Positions 1 to 7,372 of a stretch of DNA of 56,281 nt are shown here, one piece after another. This stretch comes from Bacillota bacterium (lineage in GTDB: Bacteria; Bacillota; Clostridia; Peptostreptococcales; Anaerovoracaceae), in contig JAQXIX010000020.1 in the NCBI GenBank assembly GCA_029008005.1, forward strand, positions 1-56,281, written 5' to 3'. Position numbers and translations under genes: made by a program. Within the stretch, counting starts at the first letter, position 1. Every line of letters begins with the position of its first letter. The notes beneath the pieces are model-generated. The model was given only the letters and a program-made list of their open reading frames with translations. It had not been told where the DNA came from and searched no databases.

Positions 1-127
1 AACAGTAAGAAGCTTCAAGGAGATACTCGAAGGAAAGCACGACGAAATACCGGAGCAGCTGTTCCTGTTTGCGGGAAGCATAGACGAAGTAGTTGAGAAG
101 TACGAACAGAGCAAGAAGGAAGCATAG
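1..127 (+). CDS. atpD: ATP synthase F1 subunit beta, C-terminal end (partial)
   Basis: Only the last 41 codons plus stop are inside the window (reading frame begins at base 2). The end reads [19 protein letters not shown] and then [14 protein letters not shown], the conserved C-terminal helical region of the F1 beta subunit. That subunit carries the catalytic nucleotide site in the cytoplasmic F1 head. The stop at 125-127 lies two bases before the atpC start, the usual ATP operon order (beta then epsilon). Catalytic motifs lie outside the window, so the call rests on this C-terminal signature and on the neighbour. Confidence 0.93.
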   Translation, partial: TVRSFKEILEGKHDEIPEQLFLFAGSIDEVVEKYEQSKKEA

Positions 128-129
128 AT

Positions 130-561
130 ATGGCTAACAGTATTAAGCTTGAAATAATGACCCCTTCGAAGAGATTTTACAGAGGGGATGTGGATCTTGT
201 TATCGTGACCACCCTCGAAGGAGACGAGGGTTTCATGGCAGGGCACATGTGGGCATGCAAGCTTCTGGAGGTTGGAGAACTTTGGATTCAGGAGCATGGC
301 GCCGGTCCGGACGAATGGAGAGTTGCGGCAGTTGCCGGAGGCTTCATTGAAGTCAAGGACAGTATTGTAATATATACCGATGCCGTGGAGTGGTCCGAAG
401 ATATTGATATGGAGCGAGTTCTGAGTGAGAAAGCAAAGGCTGAAGACTGGCTCGTTCACAATGAAGGCACAGCCAGTGAAAAGGATATTAAGCTGGCGAA
501 GATTGCCATTGCCAAAGCCGAAACAAGAAGTAATGTTGCCGAGGGTGGCAAGAGGCATTAA
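130..561 (+). CDS. atpC: ATP synthase F1 subunit epsilon
   Basis: 143 codons, the usual length for the family. The epsilon subunit sits on the rotor stalk and couples F1 to Fo while restraining ATP hydrolysis. The N-terminal beta-sandwich begins with KLEIMTPSKRFYRGDVD, and the AVAGGFIEVKDSIVIYTDAVE stretch is the recognisable family core. A helical C-terminal part (about residues 90-143) rich in Lys, Glu and Ala fits the regulatory helices. The usual G-x-L-P-G-H-A segment is replaced by GFMAGHMWACKLLEV, a mild divergence. It follows atpD by two bases and is the last gene of the ATP operon, since a strong terminator follows. Confidence 0.93.
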   Translation: MANSIKLEIMTPSKRFYRGDVDLVIVTTLEGDEGFMAGHMWACKLLEVGELWIQEHGAGPDEWRVAAVAGGFIEVKDSIVIYTDAVEWSEDIDMERVLSEKAKAEDWLVHNEGTASEKDIKLAKIAIAKAETRSNVAEGGKRH

Positions 562-577
562 TTCTTCGAAAAAAAAC

Positions 578-614
578 AGCTGTTGCATTGATTACTCAGT
601 GCAACAGCTTTTTT
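578..614 (+). terminator. Rho-independent terminator after atpC
   Basis: A perfect 10-bp stem, AGCTGTTGCA (578-587) with TGCAACAGCT (600-609), encloses a 12-base loop and is followed by a T run to 614. It ends the ATP synthase operon. Confidence 0.93.
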
Positions 615-623
615 GTTGATAAC

Positions 624-1556
624 TTAAATATTAATTGTGCCTTTCGCCAGTATTGCCGCGGAGCCTCCGATGCGTATTGAAACTTCATCTCCGTCAAGAG
701 CGGATACAGAAGATATTCTTGAAGGCCTGTTCATGGCTTCGCCCTGAATAAAGGAAGCTTCCCCCGGTTCAATAAGCTTGTTTTTAATAAGATAAAATGT
801 AAGTGCGCCGTTGGCTGTTCCCGTGGCGGCTTCTTCATCAATATCATAAAGAGGTGCGAAGTTTCTGCAGAAAGCAGCAGCCGTGCCGGATCCCATGTTT
901 CCTGTACCGCAGACAGTATCGGATGCGCAGGAGCAGTCTAAAGTCCCGCCCTCCAGAGTGAAGGCGTGAACGCCTGTTACGGAATACTTTTCCGAAAGCC
1001 TGGATAAAGCCGGGAAATCAGGACTGATTGCTTCGAGATCGTCGCGAGTTGCGACAGGCATAATAATATCCGGGAGACCGGTGGATATTATTTGAGGAAG
1101 CATACCGTGAGGTTTCACTCCATCAGCAGATAATCCCATGATAGAGTACAGCTCCTCAAGCTTGTCCGGCTCACTTATTTCCCCGCAATACTCCGGTTTG
1201 GCCATGTCCATAAAAACATTGTCATCTCCGATACTGATATGGAGCTCCCCGGCTGCCGTTATATTAATGCATGTATCTCCGGCAGAAATGTATCCGGCGT
1301 CCTTGAGACAGCAAAAGGCCGCGATAGTCGCGTGACCGCAAAGATCCACTTCCGCAGCAGGAGTGAAATACCTGATGTTGAATGTATCATCGGAAAGGGG
1401 TTTGATAAAAGCCGTTTCCGAATAACGCAGTTCTGCGGCTGTCTGGCGCATGACTTCATCTGCAGGAAAGTCGGAATCCTTATCGAGAATTACAACTCCG
1501 GCGGGATTGCCGCAAAAGAGATCTTTTGCAAAGGCGTCTGCAATATAAAATTTCAT
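624..1556 (-). CDS. PhzF family isomerase-like protein
   Basis: About 310 residues, normal for the PhzF / YddE family of cofactor-free isomerases with a diaminopimelate-epimerase-like two-lobed fold. Visible signatures are an N-terminal FCGNPAGVV, the RYSETAF segment carrying the catalytic-type Glu, FTPAAEVDLCGHATIAA, and a C-terminal EEAATGTANGALTFYL. The frame extends to a GTG at 1565, but the ATG at 1554-1556 is preferred because GAGGTGA on the minus strand lies about five bases before it. The gene is convergent with atpC. The substrate cannot be inferred from the neighbours. Confidence 0.85.
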   Translation of the reverse strand: MKFYIADAFAKDLFCGNPAGVVILDKDSDFPADEVMRQTAAELRYSETAFIKPLSDDTFNIRYFTPAAEVDLCGHATIAAFCCLKDAGYISAGDTCINITAAGELHISIGDDNVFMDMAKPEYCGEISEPDKLEELYSIMGLSADGVKPHGMLPQIISTGLPDIIMPVATRDDLEAISPDFPALSRLSEKYSVTGVHAFTLEGGTLDCSCASDTVCGTGNMGSGTAAAFCRNFAPLYDIDEEAATGTANGALTFYLIKNKLIEPGEASFIQGEAMNRPSRISSVSALDGDEVSIRIGGSAAILAKGTINI

Positions 1557-1666
1557 GATTCTCACCTCGGATCATTAGTATTCTTTGAGTTAAATCATAT
1601 CACAAATAATATAAAAAAGGTATAATTAAGAAAAGTGTATTTAGCAGGAGGTATAGAGGGATTAAA

Positions 1667-3040
1667 ATGAAAAAAATAATAGTGTGTGCAGTAAGTCTGG
1701 CTGTTTTGGCGGGGGTTTACTGGGCGGAAGTAACGGGGATACTTACAGACAGAGCTTTTCACGGGCTGGAGCTTTTGCTTATTCTGCCGGCAGTTCTGGT
1801 TGCCGGGCATCGAGAGGCGGCACCGGATGAACAGCTTGAAACATTTACGGAGAAAAAGGAAAAGAGAACAAAAGACTACGTACATATTGCTGTTGCATCG
1901 GCTGCAATACTCTCGGCGGCCATATGGTGGGGTCTGTTGGGAAACATGTACAATGGTTTTCTGGCGGCAGCATCAATTGCTGTTGCGGTTCCCGGAGATG
2001 CCTTCGCAATTGCAGTTCGAGAACCTCTTGCGGCCGGCACGAAAAATTGCAGAATGCAGGGGATTGTTATCAGGGACAGTCGGATACTGGAAAGCGCATG
2101 GGAAATAGATGAAGTAGTCATGAACAAACTGGGGACAATAACTGCGGGGGAACCGGTGATTACAGATATAGTTCCTGTCAGAGAAGGGTTTGATCTTAGA
2201 CTTGCGGCAGGCATTGAAGCGGGATCCAAACATCCTCTCGGGCAGGCGATTGTCAACGCGGCGCTGGAACAGCCGGGAACACTTGAGGTTTTTGAGAAAT
2301 TCAGAGAGATTCCGGGAAGAGGTATTCATGCAAAAGCAGGAGACACTGTTTATCTGGCAGGCAACCGAATGTTTATGAATGAATGCAGTGTAACGGGAGA
2401 TTTCGGCAGAGGATACGGACTGGCTAAAGAAGGTAAGACGGTCGTATATTTCGCTTGTGCCGGAATCCTTGTTGGGATTATAGCGTTGAGAGACAGCCCG
2501 AGAACATCAAGTCTGCGTGCCGTAAGAATGATGGAAAACATGGGAATAGATGTGACAATGCTTACGGGAGACAGTGCCGGTACTGCAGATGCAGTGAGAC
2601 GCGAAGTGGGAATAGACCGGGTTATTGCCCAGATGCGTCCTGAAGAAAAGGGACAGATAATAGAACGCCTGAGAGAAGGCGGCAGTCGAAAAATCGCAAT
2701 GGTGGGTTATGACGACAGTGATGCCGAGGCTGTACAAAGAGCAGATTTAAGTTTCGTAATGAGTACCGGATGCAGAAAAGTCCTCTCGTCATATGATGTT
2801 TTTCTCGAAAGCGGCGATTTGTGTGATGTTGCGAGAGTAATACAGGCGAGCAGGCGAGTAGTATCGGGAATAAGTCAGAACATTGCACTGACAGTTTGCC
2901 TGACGGTAATAGGAACAGTTTTAGCCTCAGGGGCAGCGTTTCCGGTTCTGGGAATCATGATACACCCTGTATTGTTCGTGATATATGCGAGTACAATGAG
3001 GATTGTTATACAATTAACAAGTCAAAAGTCTCAAAAATGA
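1667..3040 (+). CDS. Degenerate P1B-like P-type ATPase lacking the phosphorylated Asp
   Basis: 457 residues whose order matches the C-terminal two thirds of a heavy-metal P-type ATPase. There are membrane segments near residues 5-20, 35-48, 72-92 and 97-117, a nucleotide-binding region with the conserved H189-P190 (GSKHPLGQAI), a TGDS segment, and two C-terminal membrane segments. The catalytic parts are altered. DKTGT reads MNKLGTITAG, so the phosphorylated Asp is Asn153 (codon aac at 2123-2125). GDGIND reads G347-Y-D-D-S-D352. The CPC transport motif is absent (AVAVPGDAFAIAV). The frame is intact and long, so this is not simple decay. It is probably not a pump. A regulatory, binding or scaffold role is an inference. 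A GAGGG site lies about six bases before the ATG. Confidence 0.8.
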   Translation: MKKIIVCAVSLAVLAGVYWAEVTGILTDRAFHGLELLLILPAVLVAGHREAAPDEQLETFTEKKEKRTKDYVHIAVASAAILSAAIWWGLLGNMYNGFLAAASIAVAVPGDAFAIAVREPLAAGTKNCRMQGIVIRDSRILESAWEIDEVVMNKLGTITAGEPVITDIVPVREGFDLRLAAGIEAGSKHPLGQAIVNAALEQPGTLEVFEKFREIPGRGIHAKAGDTVYLAGNRMFMNECSVTGDFGRGYGLAKEGKTVVYFACAGILVGIIALRDSPRTSSLRAVRMMENMGIDVTMLTGDSAGTADAVRREVGIDRVIAQMRPEEKGQIIERLREGGSRKIAMVGYDDSDAEAVQRADLSFVMSTGCRKVLSSYDVFLESGDLCDVARVIQASRRVVSGISQNIALTVCLTVIGTVLASGAAFPVLGIMIHPVLFVIYASTMRIVIQLTSQKSQK

Positions 3041-3069
3041 TACGATTTTTGAAGGAAATTTCAAATTTA

Positions 3070-3091
3070 AAACGTTGAAATTTCAACGTTT
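3070..3091. repeat. 22-bp perfect palindrome
   Basis: A perfect inverted repeat centred at 3080/3081 with core CGTTGAAATTTCAACG, lying 29 bases after the ATPase gene. The inner 14 bases (GTTGAAATTTCAAC) recur exactly at 25960-25973. It could be an operator or a weak terminator, but no long T run follows. Confidence 0.6.
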
Positions 3092-3171
3092 CTTCGACAT
3101 AGCAGCAAAATCCTATTAAAATATCAGAAAATTACAGCATATTTATCATTCATTAAAATGCAACTGTAGGC

Positions 3172-3177
3172 TATAAT
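3172..3177 (+). promoter_or_regulatory. Possible -10 element before the aminotransferase
   Basis: TATAAT stands 98 bases before the start at 3276, with only a poor -35 match (TTCATT at 3149-3154). The leader after it holds two small inverted repeats, GGCA...TGCC (3182-3202) and GTTGC...GCAAC near 3219-3235. No known riboswitch was recognised. Confidence 0.35.
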
Positions 3178-3275
3178 TGTGGCATAGGCATATGGTGTGC
3201 CGAAAGTTATACCGATGTTGCTGATAGAGCAACGATAATAAGTACATTTTTTCAAACTAAAGGGAGGTCAATAAA

Positions 3276-4664
3276 ATGACTGAAAGAAACATGACAAAGG
3301 CTTTGGAAGAAGCTAAAAGAGTTGTTGGCATGATCGAAGCTGAAACGCTGACAGATGCTGAGAAAAAAGCAATTCATGACGATTCAATCAAAAACTTTAA
3401 TGAAAATGTAAACCCTGGTTGGCTTGAATACAGAAAGTCTGTATCAACTGACGCTGCTTTCGTAGAATGGGAAGATGAAGGCGACGTATTCAGAGATCTG
3501 AACAACACTGAATTCATCGACTGCTTAGGCGGATTCGGAATCTTCGCTTGCGGACACGGAAACCCAGAAATCAGAAAGACTGTACAGGCTCAGCTGAACA
3601 GATATGCACTCCACTCACAGGAACTGGTAGACCCACTCAGAGGATACCTTGCTAACCTGCTCGGAATGATCACTCCTGGAGATCTGCAGTACTGCTTCTT
3701 CTGCAACGGTGGTGCAGAAGCTGTAGAAATGGCTCTGAAGCTGGCTAGACTGGCAACAGGCGGCAGATGGTACATCTCAACAACAGGTGCTTTCCACGGT
3801 AAGTCAATGGGCGCTATCTCAATGGGCGGTAAGGCTGCTTACAGAGAAGACTACATCCCTATGATTCAGCAGGTTCAGCACGTTAAGTATGGTGATGCTG
3901 ATGCAGCTAGAACAGCAGTAGAAAACCTGATCACAGTTGGTGAAAAGGTTGCAGCTATCATCGTAGAACCTATCCAGGGTGAAGCTGGTGTTATCATTCC
4001 ACCGGAAGGATACCTCAAGGCTCTGAGAGAGATCTGTGACGAACACGGCATCTGCCTGATCTTCGACGAAATCCAGACTGGTCTTGGACGTACTGGTACA
4101 ATGTGGAGATGTGACTACGAAGGAGTTACTCCTGATATCATGACTTATGGTAAGGCTTCATCAGGTGGTCTGGTACCTATCACTGGTATCATTGCTAGAC
4201 CTTGGACTTATGAAAAGTCAGGCGTTGGCACAGGCGTAGAAGGAAAGATGTTCGACAATCCATGGATTCTCGGATCACCTACATTCGGCGGAAACCCTCT
4301 CGCTTGCTCAGCATTCATCTCAACTATCAGATACATGCTTGAAAACGATATCCCTGGACAGTCAAAGGCTAAGGGCGACTACTATCTGGAAGGCCTGAAG
4401 AAGCTGCAGGAAAAGTATCCTACAGTTCTTACAGCATTCAGAGGAGCAGGAATGCTCATCTGCATGGAATTCCCAGAAGCAGAAGTTGGCTACAATGTAA
4501 CTAAGGAACTGTTTGCTCAGCACGTAATGACAGCAGGTACTCTGGTTAACGCTAAGACAGTAAGAATCGAGCCACCTATCACTCAGGCTTACGAAACAAT
4601 CGATAAGGTTCTGGCTGCTCTGGACGTAGCACTTGCTAAGACTAAGGAAGCGTTCAACCTGTAA
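3276..4664 (+). CDS. Putrescine-type class III aminotransferase
   Basis: 462 residues with close resemblance to E. coli putrescine aminotransferase (PatA/YgjG) along the whole length. Shared blocks include NPGWLEYRKSV, FIDCLGGFGIF, LHSQELVDPLR, FCNGGAEAVE, TGAFHGKS, VEPIQGEAGVI and KTVRIEPPIT. The PLP lysine is K293 in TYGKASSGG. The expected reaction moves the terminal amino group of putrescine (or a related diamine such as cadaverine) to 2-oxoglutarate in the cytoplasm. The substrate is inferred, because ornithine or other omega-amino substrates occur in the family. The start follows GGGAGG. Codon use is strongly biased like the ribosomal genes, suggesting high expression. The gene is monocistronic, ended by a strong terminator. 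Confidence 0.87.
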   Translation: MTERNMTKALEEAKRVVGMIEAETLTDAEKKAIHDDSIKNFNENVNPGWLEYRKSVSTDAAFVEWEDEGDVFRDLNNTEFIDCLGGFGIFACGHGNPEIRKTVQAQLNRYALHSQELVDPLRGYLANLLGMITPGDLQYCFFCNGGAEAVEMALKLARLATGGRWYISTTGAFHGKSMGAISMGGKAAYREDYIPMIQQVQHVKYGDADAARTAVENLITVGEKVAAIIVEPIQGEAGVIIPPEGYLKALREICDEHGICLIFDEIQTGLGRTGTMWRCDYEGVTPDIMTYGKASSGGLVPITGIIARPWTYEKSGVGTGVEGKMFDNPWILGSPTFGGNPLACSAFISTIRYMLENDIPGQSKAKGDYYLEGLKKLQEKYPTVLTAFRGAGMLICMEFPEAEVGYNVTKELFAQHVMTAGTLVNAKTVRIEPPITQAYETIDKVLAALDVALAKTKEAFNL

Positions 4665-4696
4665 GAAGAATTTAACAGCATTGATTTGCTAAGATT

Positions 4697-4724
4697 AACC
4701 CCCGCTTTTCAAAGCGGGGGTTTT
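4697..4724 (+). terminator. Rho-independent terminator after the aminotransferase
   Basis: A 12-bp stem, AACCCCCGCTTT (4697-4708) with AAAGCGGGGGTT (4711-4722), around a two-base centre and followed by TT. Very GC-rich and strong. Confidence 0.93.
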
Positions 4725-4754
4725 ATATATTTTGAAAAAATAAATGAAATATAC

Positions 4755-4783
4755 TGGACGACATATATCCACTATGATATAAT
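4755..4783 (+). promoter_or_regulatory. Promoter of the rubredoxin gene
   Basis: TGGACG (4755-4760), a 17-base spacer and TATAAT (4778-4783), about 58 bases before the rubredoxin start. A good sigma-A type match. Confidence 0.7.
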
Positions 4784-4840
4784 GTAGTCACGATAAAGTA
4801 ATAAATAAATTCTGATAAAAAAATCTTAGGAGGTAAGATT

Positions 4841-5011
4841 ATGAACGAAAAGAAATACGGTTGCAAAGCTTGTGATTATGTATATGACCCTAAAATCGGA
4901 GATCGTGAAGGTGCAATCGCTCCAGGCGTAGCATTTGAGGATCTGCCGGAAGATTGGATTTGCCCACTTTGCGGAGTAGGTAAGGAATACTTCGAACCGG
5001 TTGAAGAATAA
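4841..5011 (+). CDS. Rubredoxin
   Basis: A 56-residue iron protein beginning [17 protein letters not shown]. The two CxxC knuckles that bind a single iron are C-K-A-C near residues 8-11 and C-P-L-C near 41-44 ([16 protein letters not shown]). The Gly, Pro and Trp positions of the family are present. It is a cytoplasmic one-electron carrier that in anaerobes feeds flavodiiron proteins and peroxide or superoxide reductases. The flavodiiron protein at 7362 is an obvious candidate partner, although it carries its own rubredoxin domain. AGGAGG at 4828-4833 sits seven bases before the ATG. It is a single-gene unit with its own promoter and terminator. Confidence 0.95.
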   Translation: MNEKKYGCKACDYVYDPKIGDREGAIAPGVAFEDLPEDWICPLCGVGKEYFEPVEE

Positions 5012-5031
5012 TTATCGAGAAATAATCAGAG

Positions 5032-5061
5032 AAGCGGCTGGATGATACAGCCGCTTTTTTA
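5032..5061 (+). terminator. Rho-independent terminator after rubredoxin
   Basis: A 9-bp stem, AAGCGGCTG (5032-5040) with CAGCCGCTT (5048-5056), followed by a T run. Confidence 0.92.
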
Positions 5062-5062
5062 C

Positions 5063-5091
5063 TTTAAAGCCCGGTAGGTGTATGATATAAT
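5063..5091 (+). promoter_or_regulatory. Probable promoter of the lipoprotein gene
   Basis: TATAAT at 5086-5091 with a weak TTTAAA at 5063-5068 (17-base spacer), 24 bases before the ATG at 5115. The TAGGAGG site falls between. Confidence 0.5.
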
Positions 5092-5114
5092 CAAGCCGTG
5101 TAGGAGGTAACAAG

Positions 5115-5783
5115 ATGAAAAAGAAACTTAAAGCTTTTGCCGCTTTAGCGGCAACATTAGTTATGGTTATATCATTTTCGGGATGTGGAGACTTTGATGC
5201 TGCAACATATGTAGAAGGTACTCTCGATGCATGTAAGACAGGTACTGTAAGTGATGAGCTGGCAGATATTTCCGCGGAGTCAAAGGAAGAAATTCAGGAA
5301 GATATCGATGAAATTTATTCGACAATGGCTGACGAAATGATTGATGTTTTTGGCGATGAATGCGTGACGGACAAGACTGAAAGCCTTTGCGAAGAGTACT
5401 CAAAGGCTTTCATGAACACTATGAAATATGAAGTTTCCGATGATTGTGAAGAGAAAGACGGCACATATCATGTCAAGGTTACGGCATATCCTCTGGATTT
5501 AAGCGAGTTTATGGATCATATGGGTGGCGATTTCCGTAACCAGTGGACTGAAAAAGTAGCGGGATATTCAACTCAGGATGAATTCCTTTCGGCATTTTAT
5601 GAGGCATATATGCAGGAATTTGTAGACTATCTCAAAGATACGGAAAACCTCAAGTACGGAGAATCACAAGAGTATACTGTTAAGGTGTCCGAGGATAAAG
5701 ACGGATATTATGAGATGGACGAAGAAGATCTTACAAATCTGCTCGGTGCATTGTTTGCAGAAGATCAGCTCCCTGAAGAATAG
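5115..5783 (+). CDS. Secreted acidic lipoprotein of unknown function
   Basis: 222 residues. A positively charged start (MKKKLKAF), a hydrophobic stretch and the lipobox SFSGC (Cys24) mark a lipoprotein signal, so the mature protein should be anchored to the outer face of the membrane. The remainder is strongly acidic and probably helical (ESKEEIQEDIDEIYSTMADE), with two further Cys residues near 95-110 and no enzymatic motif I recognise. It resembles small clostridial lipoproteins of unknown role, but I cannot name a family. AGGAGG lies nine bases before the start. The terminator at 5969 is the first one downstream. Confidence 0.75.
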   Translation: MKKKLKAFAALAATLVMVISFSGCGDFDAATYVEGTLDACKTGTVSDELADISAESKEEIQEDIDEIYSTMADEMIDVFGDECVTDKTESLCEEYSKAFMNTMKYEVSDDCEEKDGTYHVKVTAYPLDLSEFMDHMGGDFRNQWTEKVAGYSTQDEFLSAFYEAYMQEFVDYLKDTENLKYGESQEYTVKVSEDKDGYYEMDEEDLTNLLGALFAEDQLPEE

Positions 5784-5847
5784 TATTCAACAATAATAGT
5801 ACTTAAGTGTTAGAAAATTAGGTCTGTATGACGATGTTAAAAGGAGC

Positions 5848-5881
5848 CGGACGGGGGTATTATGTCCGCAAGACAATACTC
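5848..5881 (+). ncRNA. Candidate H-type pseudoknot in the scpA upstream region
   Basis: Between the lipoprotein and scpA, CGGAC (5848-5852) can pair with GTCCG (5864-5868), while GGGTATT (5855-5861) can pair with AATACTC (5875-5881, one G-U). The four strands interleave as stem 1, stem 2, stem 1', stem 2', with joining loops of 2, 2 and 6 bases, the geometry of a compact H-type pseudoknot. A related segment (CCGG followed by CGGGGGTAT) repeats at 5888-5903. A terminator follows at 5969. It could be a small RNA, a 3' tail of the lipoprotein transcript, or a leader controlling scpAB. No known riboswitch class was recognised. Confidence 0.4.
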
Positions 5882-5968
5882 AAAGTACCGGATGCGGGGG
5901 TATAAAGAGGTATGAGATTAAAAGGGGAATATTAAATATAATTATAATCACCGTATCCGTGGATATAG

Positions 5969-5999
5969 ACCCTGTGTTATTGATAACACAGGGTTTTTT
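5969..5999 (+). terminator. Terminator or attenuator before scpA
   Basis: An 11-bp perfect stem, ACCCTGTGTTA (5969-5979) with TAACACAGGGT (5984-5994), a four-base loop and a run of T. It lies 29 bases before the scpA start. A TATAAT sits just upstream at 5943-5948, so it may end the lipoprotein transcript or act as a conditional terminator of scpA. Confidence 0.9.
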
Positions 6000-6027
6000 A
6001 TGTTAGAATGTCCAAGGAGGAAATGCC

Positions 6028-6801
6028 ATGGCATATAGAGTTAAACTTAATGTCTTCGAAGGACCCTTTGACCTGCTCGTGTATCTTATCGAGAAGGCTG
6101 AAATGAGCATCTATGACATTAAGATTGCAGAAATCACAAAACAGTATATGGAGTATGTTGAGGATCTGCGCTCTGAGGATATTGCTGTATCTTCAGAGTT
6201 CATGGTGCTGGCGGCAGAGCTTCTGGAAATTAAATCGAAGATGCTTCTTCCACGGACAAATCCCGAAGAAATTACAGCGGGAGTTTACGAGGATCCGAGA
6301 ACGGAACTTGTGGAAAAACTTCGCGAATACAAGAAATACAAGTCCGTGTCGGAGATGCTCGAAAAGGCAAGAGAAGAAACGGCAAGAAGTATTGAGAAGC
6401 CCCAGGAAGATCTGGCGGAATATACGGGAGAACCTGACGAATATCTGTGTCTGGACATAGAAGACTTCAAGAACGCCTTTGAGGCTTTCCTGCAGAAAAA
6501 AAAGAAACTTGAGGAGATTCGCGCCCATCACATCAGGAGCGAGAAGCAGAGAATCACAACAGAAATACGAATGGGCGATATACGTGATTATTTCAAAGGC
6601 TCTAAAATTCGCGAAACGGATTTCAGAGAGCTCGTTAAAGATGAAAACAACAAGTACGATGTGTCGGTAACATTCTCATCTGTTCTGGAAATGATGAAGT
6701 CTCATGAGCTTGACGCGGAACAGAAGAGAATATTCGGAGATATTACGGTTAAGGCACAGAAAGAATTATATGAAGAAACAGAGAATCAAATCAGCAATTG
6801 A
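6028..6801 (+). CDS. scpA: Segregation and condensation protein A
   Basis: 257 residues, the normal length. It starts VKLNVFEGPFDLLVYLIEKAEMSIYDI, the family N-terminal signature. ScpA is the kleisin of the bacterial SMC condensin: its N-terminal domain contacts the SMC neck and its C-terminal winged helix (about residues 185-250) contacts the other SMC head. The middle is charged and helical and would carry the ScpB-binding region. AAGGAGG lies about seven bases before the ATG. scpB overlaps the end by 32 bases, giving translational coupling and supporting a shared complex. Confidence 0.95.
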   Translation: MAYRVKLNVFEGPFDLLVYLIEKAEMSIYDIKIAEITKQYMEYVEDLRSEDIAVSSEFMVLAAELLEIKSKMLLPRTNPEEITAGVYEDPRTELVEKLREYKKYKSVSEMLEKAREETARSIEKPQEDLAEYTGEPDEYLCLDIEDFKNAFEAFLQKKKKLEEIRAHHIRSEKQRITTEIRMGDIRDYFKGSKIRETDFRELVKDENNKYDVSVTFSSVLEMMKSHELDAEQKRIFGDITVKAQKELYEETENQISN

Positions 6802-7372
6802 ATCAATGATGTTCGTCTGGGGGCAACCTCTTGATGTGAAGGATGTTGCAAACATTTTCAATGAGGATAAAATGGAAATCTACAGCCTTTGCAAAGAGCT
6901 TCAGGAGGAATACGAACAGGAAGGCAGAGGCATCGTTATTCGCGAAGTGAATAAGAGCTTTCAGTTTGTGACGAGAAAAGAAAATATAGACTATATAGAG
7001 AGACTCTGCACACCGGTGAAGAAAAAGAAACTTTCTCAATCGGCGCTGGAGACGCTGGCTATAGTGGCGTACAGGCAGCCGGTTACGAAAGGCGAAATCG
7101 AAAGCATCAGAGGAATCAGATGTGACAGGGTGATTGACGGACTTATGGAAAAAGGTCTTGTAGCCGATGTCGGCAGAGCAGATACGGTAGGGAGGCCTAT
7201 TCTGTACGGAACGACAGATGAATTTCTGAAACAATTTGGTTTTACAAGTTTAAAAGAGTTGCCTGAGATAGGTGATTTTGGATTAATAGAAGCAGAAGAA
7301 AAAGAAAGAGAAGCCTTGGAAGGGCAGATTTCCATGGCAGAAATCAGGAAGGGAGACGTAAATGATAACTAA
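6770..7372 (+). CDS. scpB: Segregation and condensation protein B
   Basis: 200 residues from the ATG at 6770 (KKQRIKSAIESMMFVWGQPL), the usual length. The frame is open further back to 6704, but that would place 22 extra residues deep inside scpA with no family match. ScpB is a dimer of tandem winged-helix domains that binds the ScpA kleisin in the SMC complex. Typical blocks are SALETLAIVAYRQPVTKGEIE, IRGIRCDRVIDGLMEKGLV and GRPILYGTTDEFLKQFGF. No good ribosome binding site precedes it, consistent with coupling to scpA. Its end overlaps fprA by 11 bases. Confidence 0.94.
   Translation: MKKQRIKSAIESMMFVWGQPLDVKDVANIFNEDKMEIYSLCKELQEEYEQEGRGIVIREVNKSFQFVTRKENIDYIERLCTPVKKKKLSQSALETLAIVAYRQPVTKGEIESIRGIRCDRVIDGLMEKGLVADVGRADTVGRPILYGTTDEFLKQFGFTSLKELPEIGDFGLIEAEEKEREALEGQISMAEIRKGDVNDN

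Noticed and set aside
3182-3260. Known riboswitch before the aminotransferase
   Set aside because: Small hairpins exist but no recognisable conserved core of a known class and no terminator is present.
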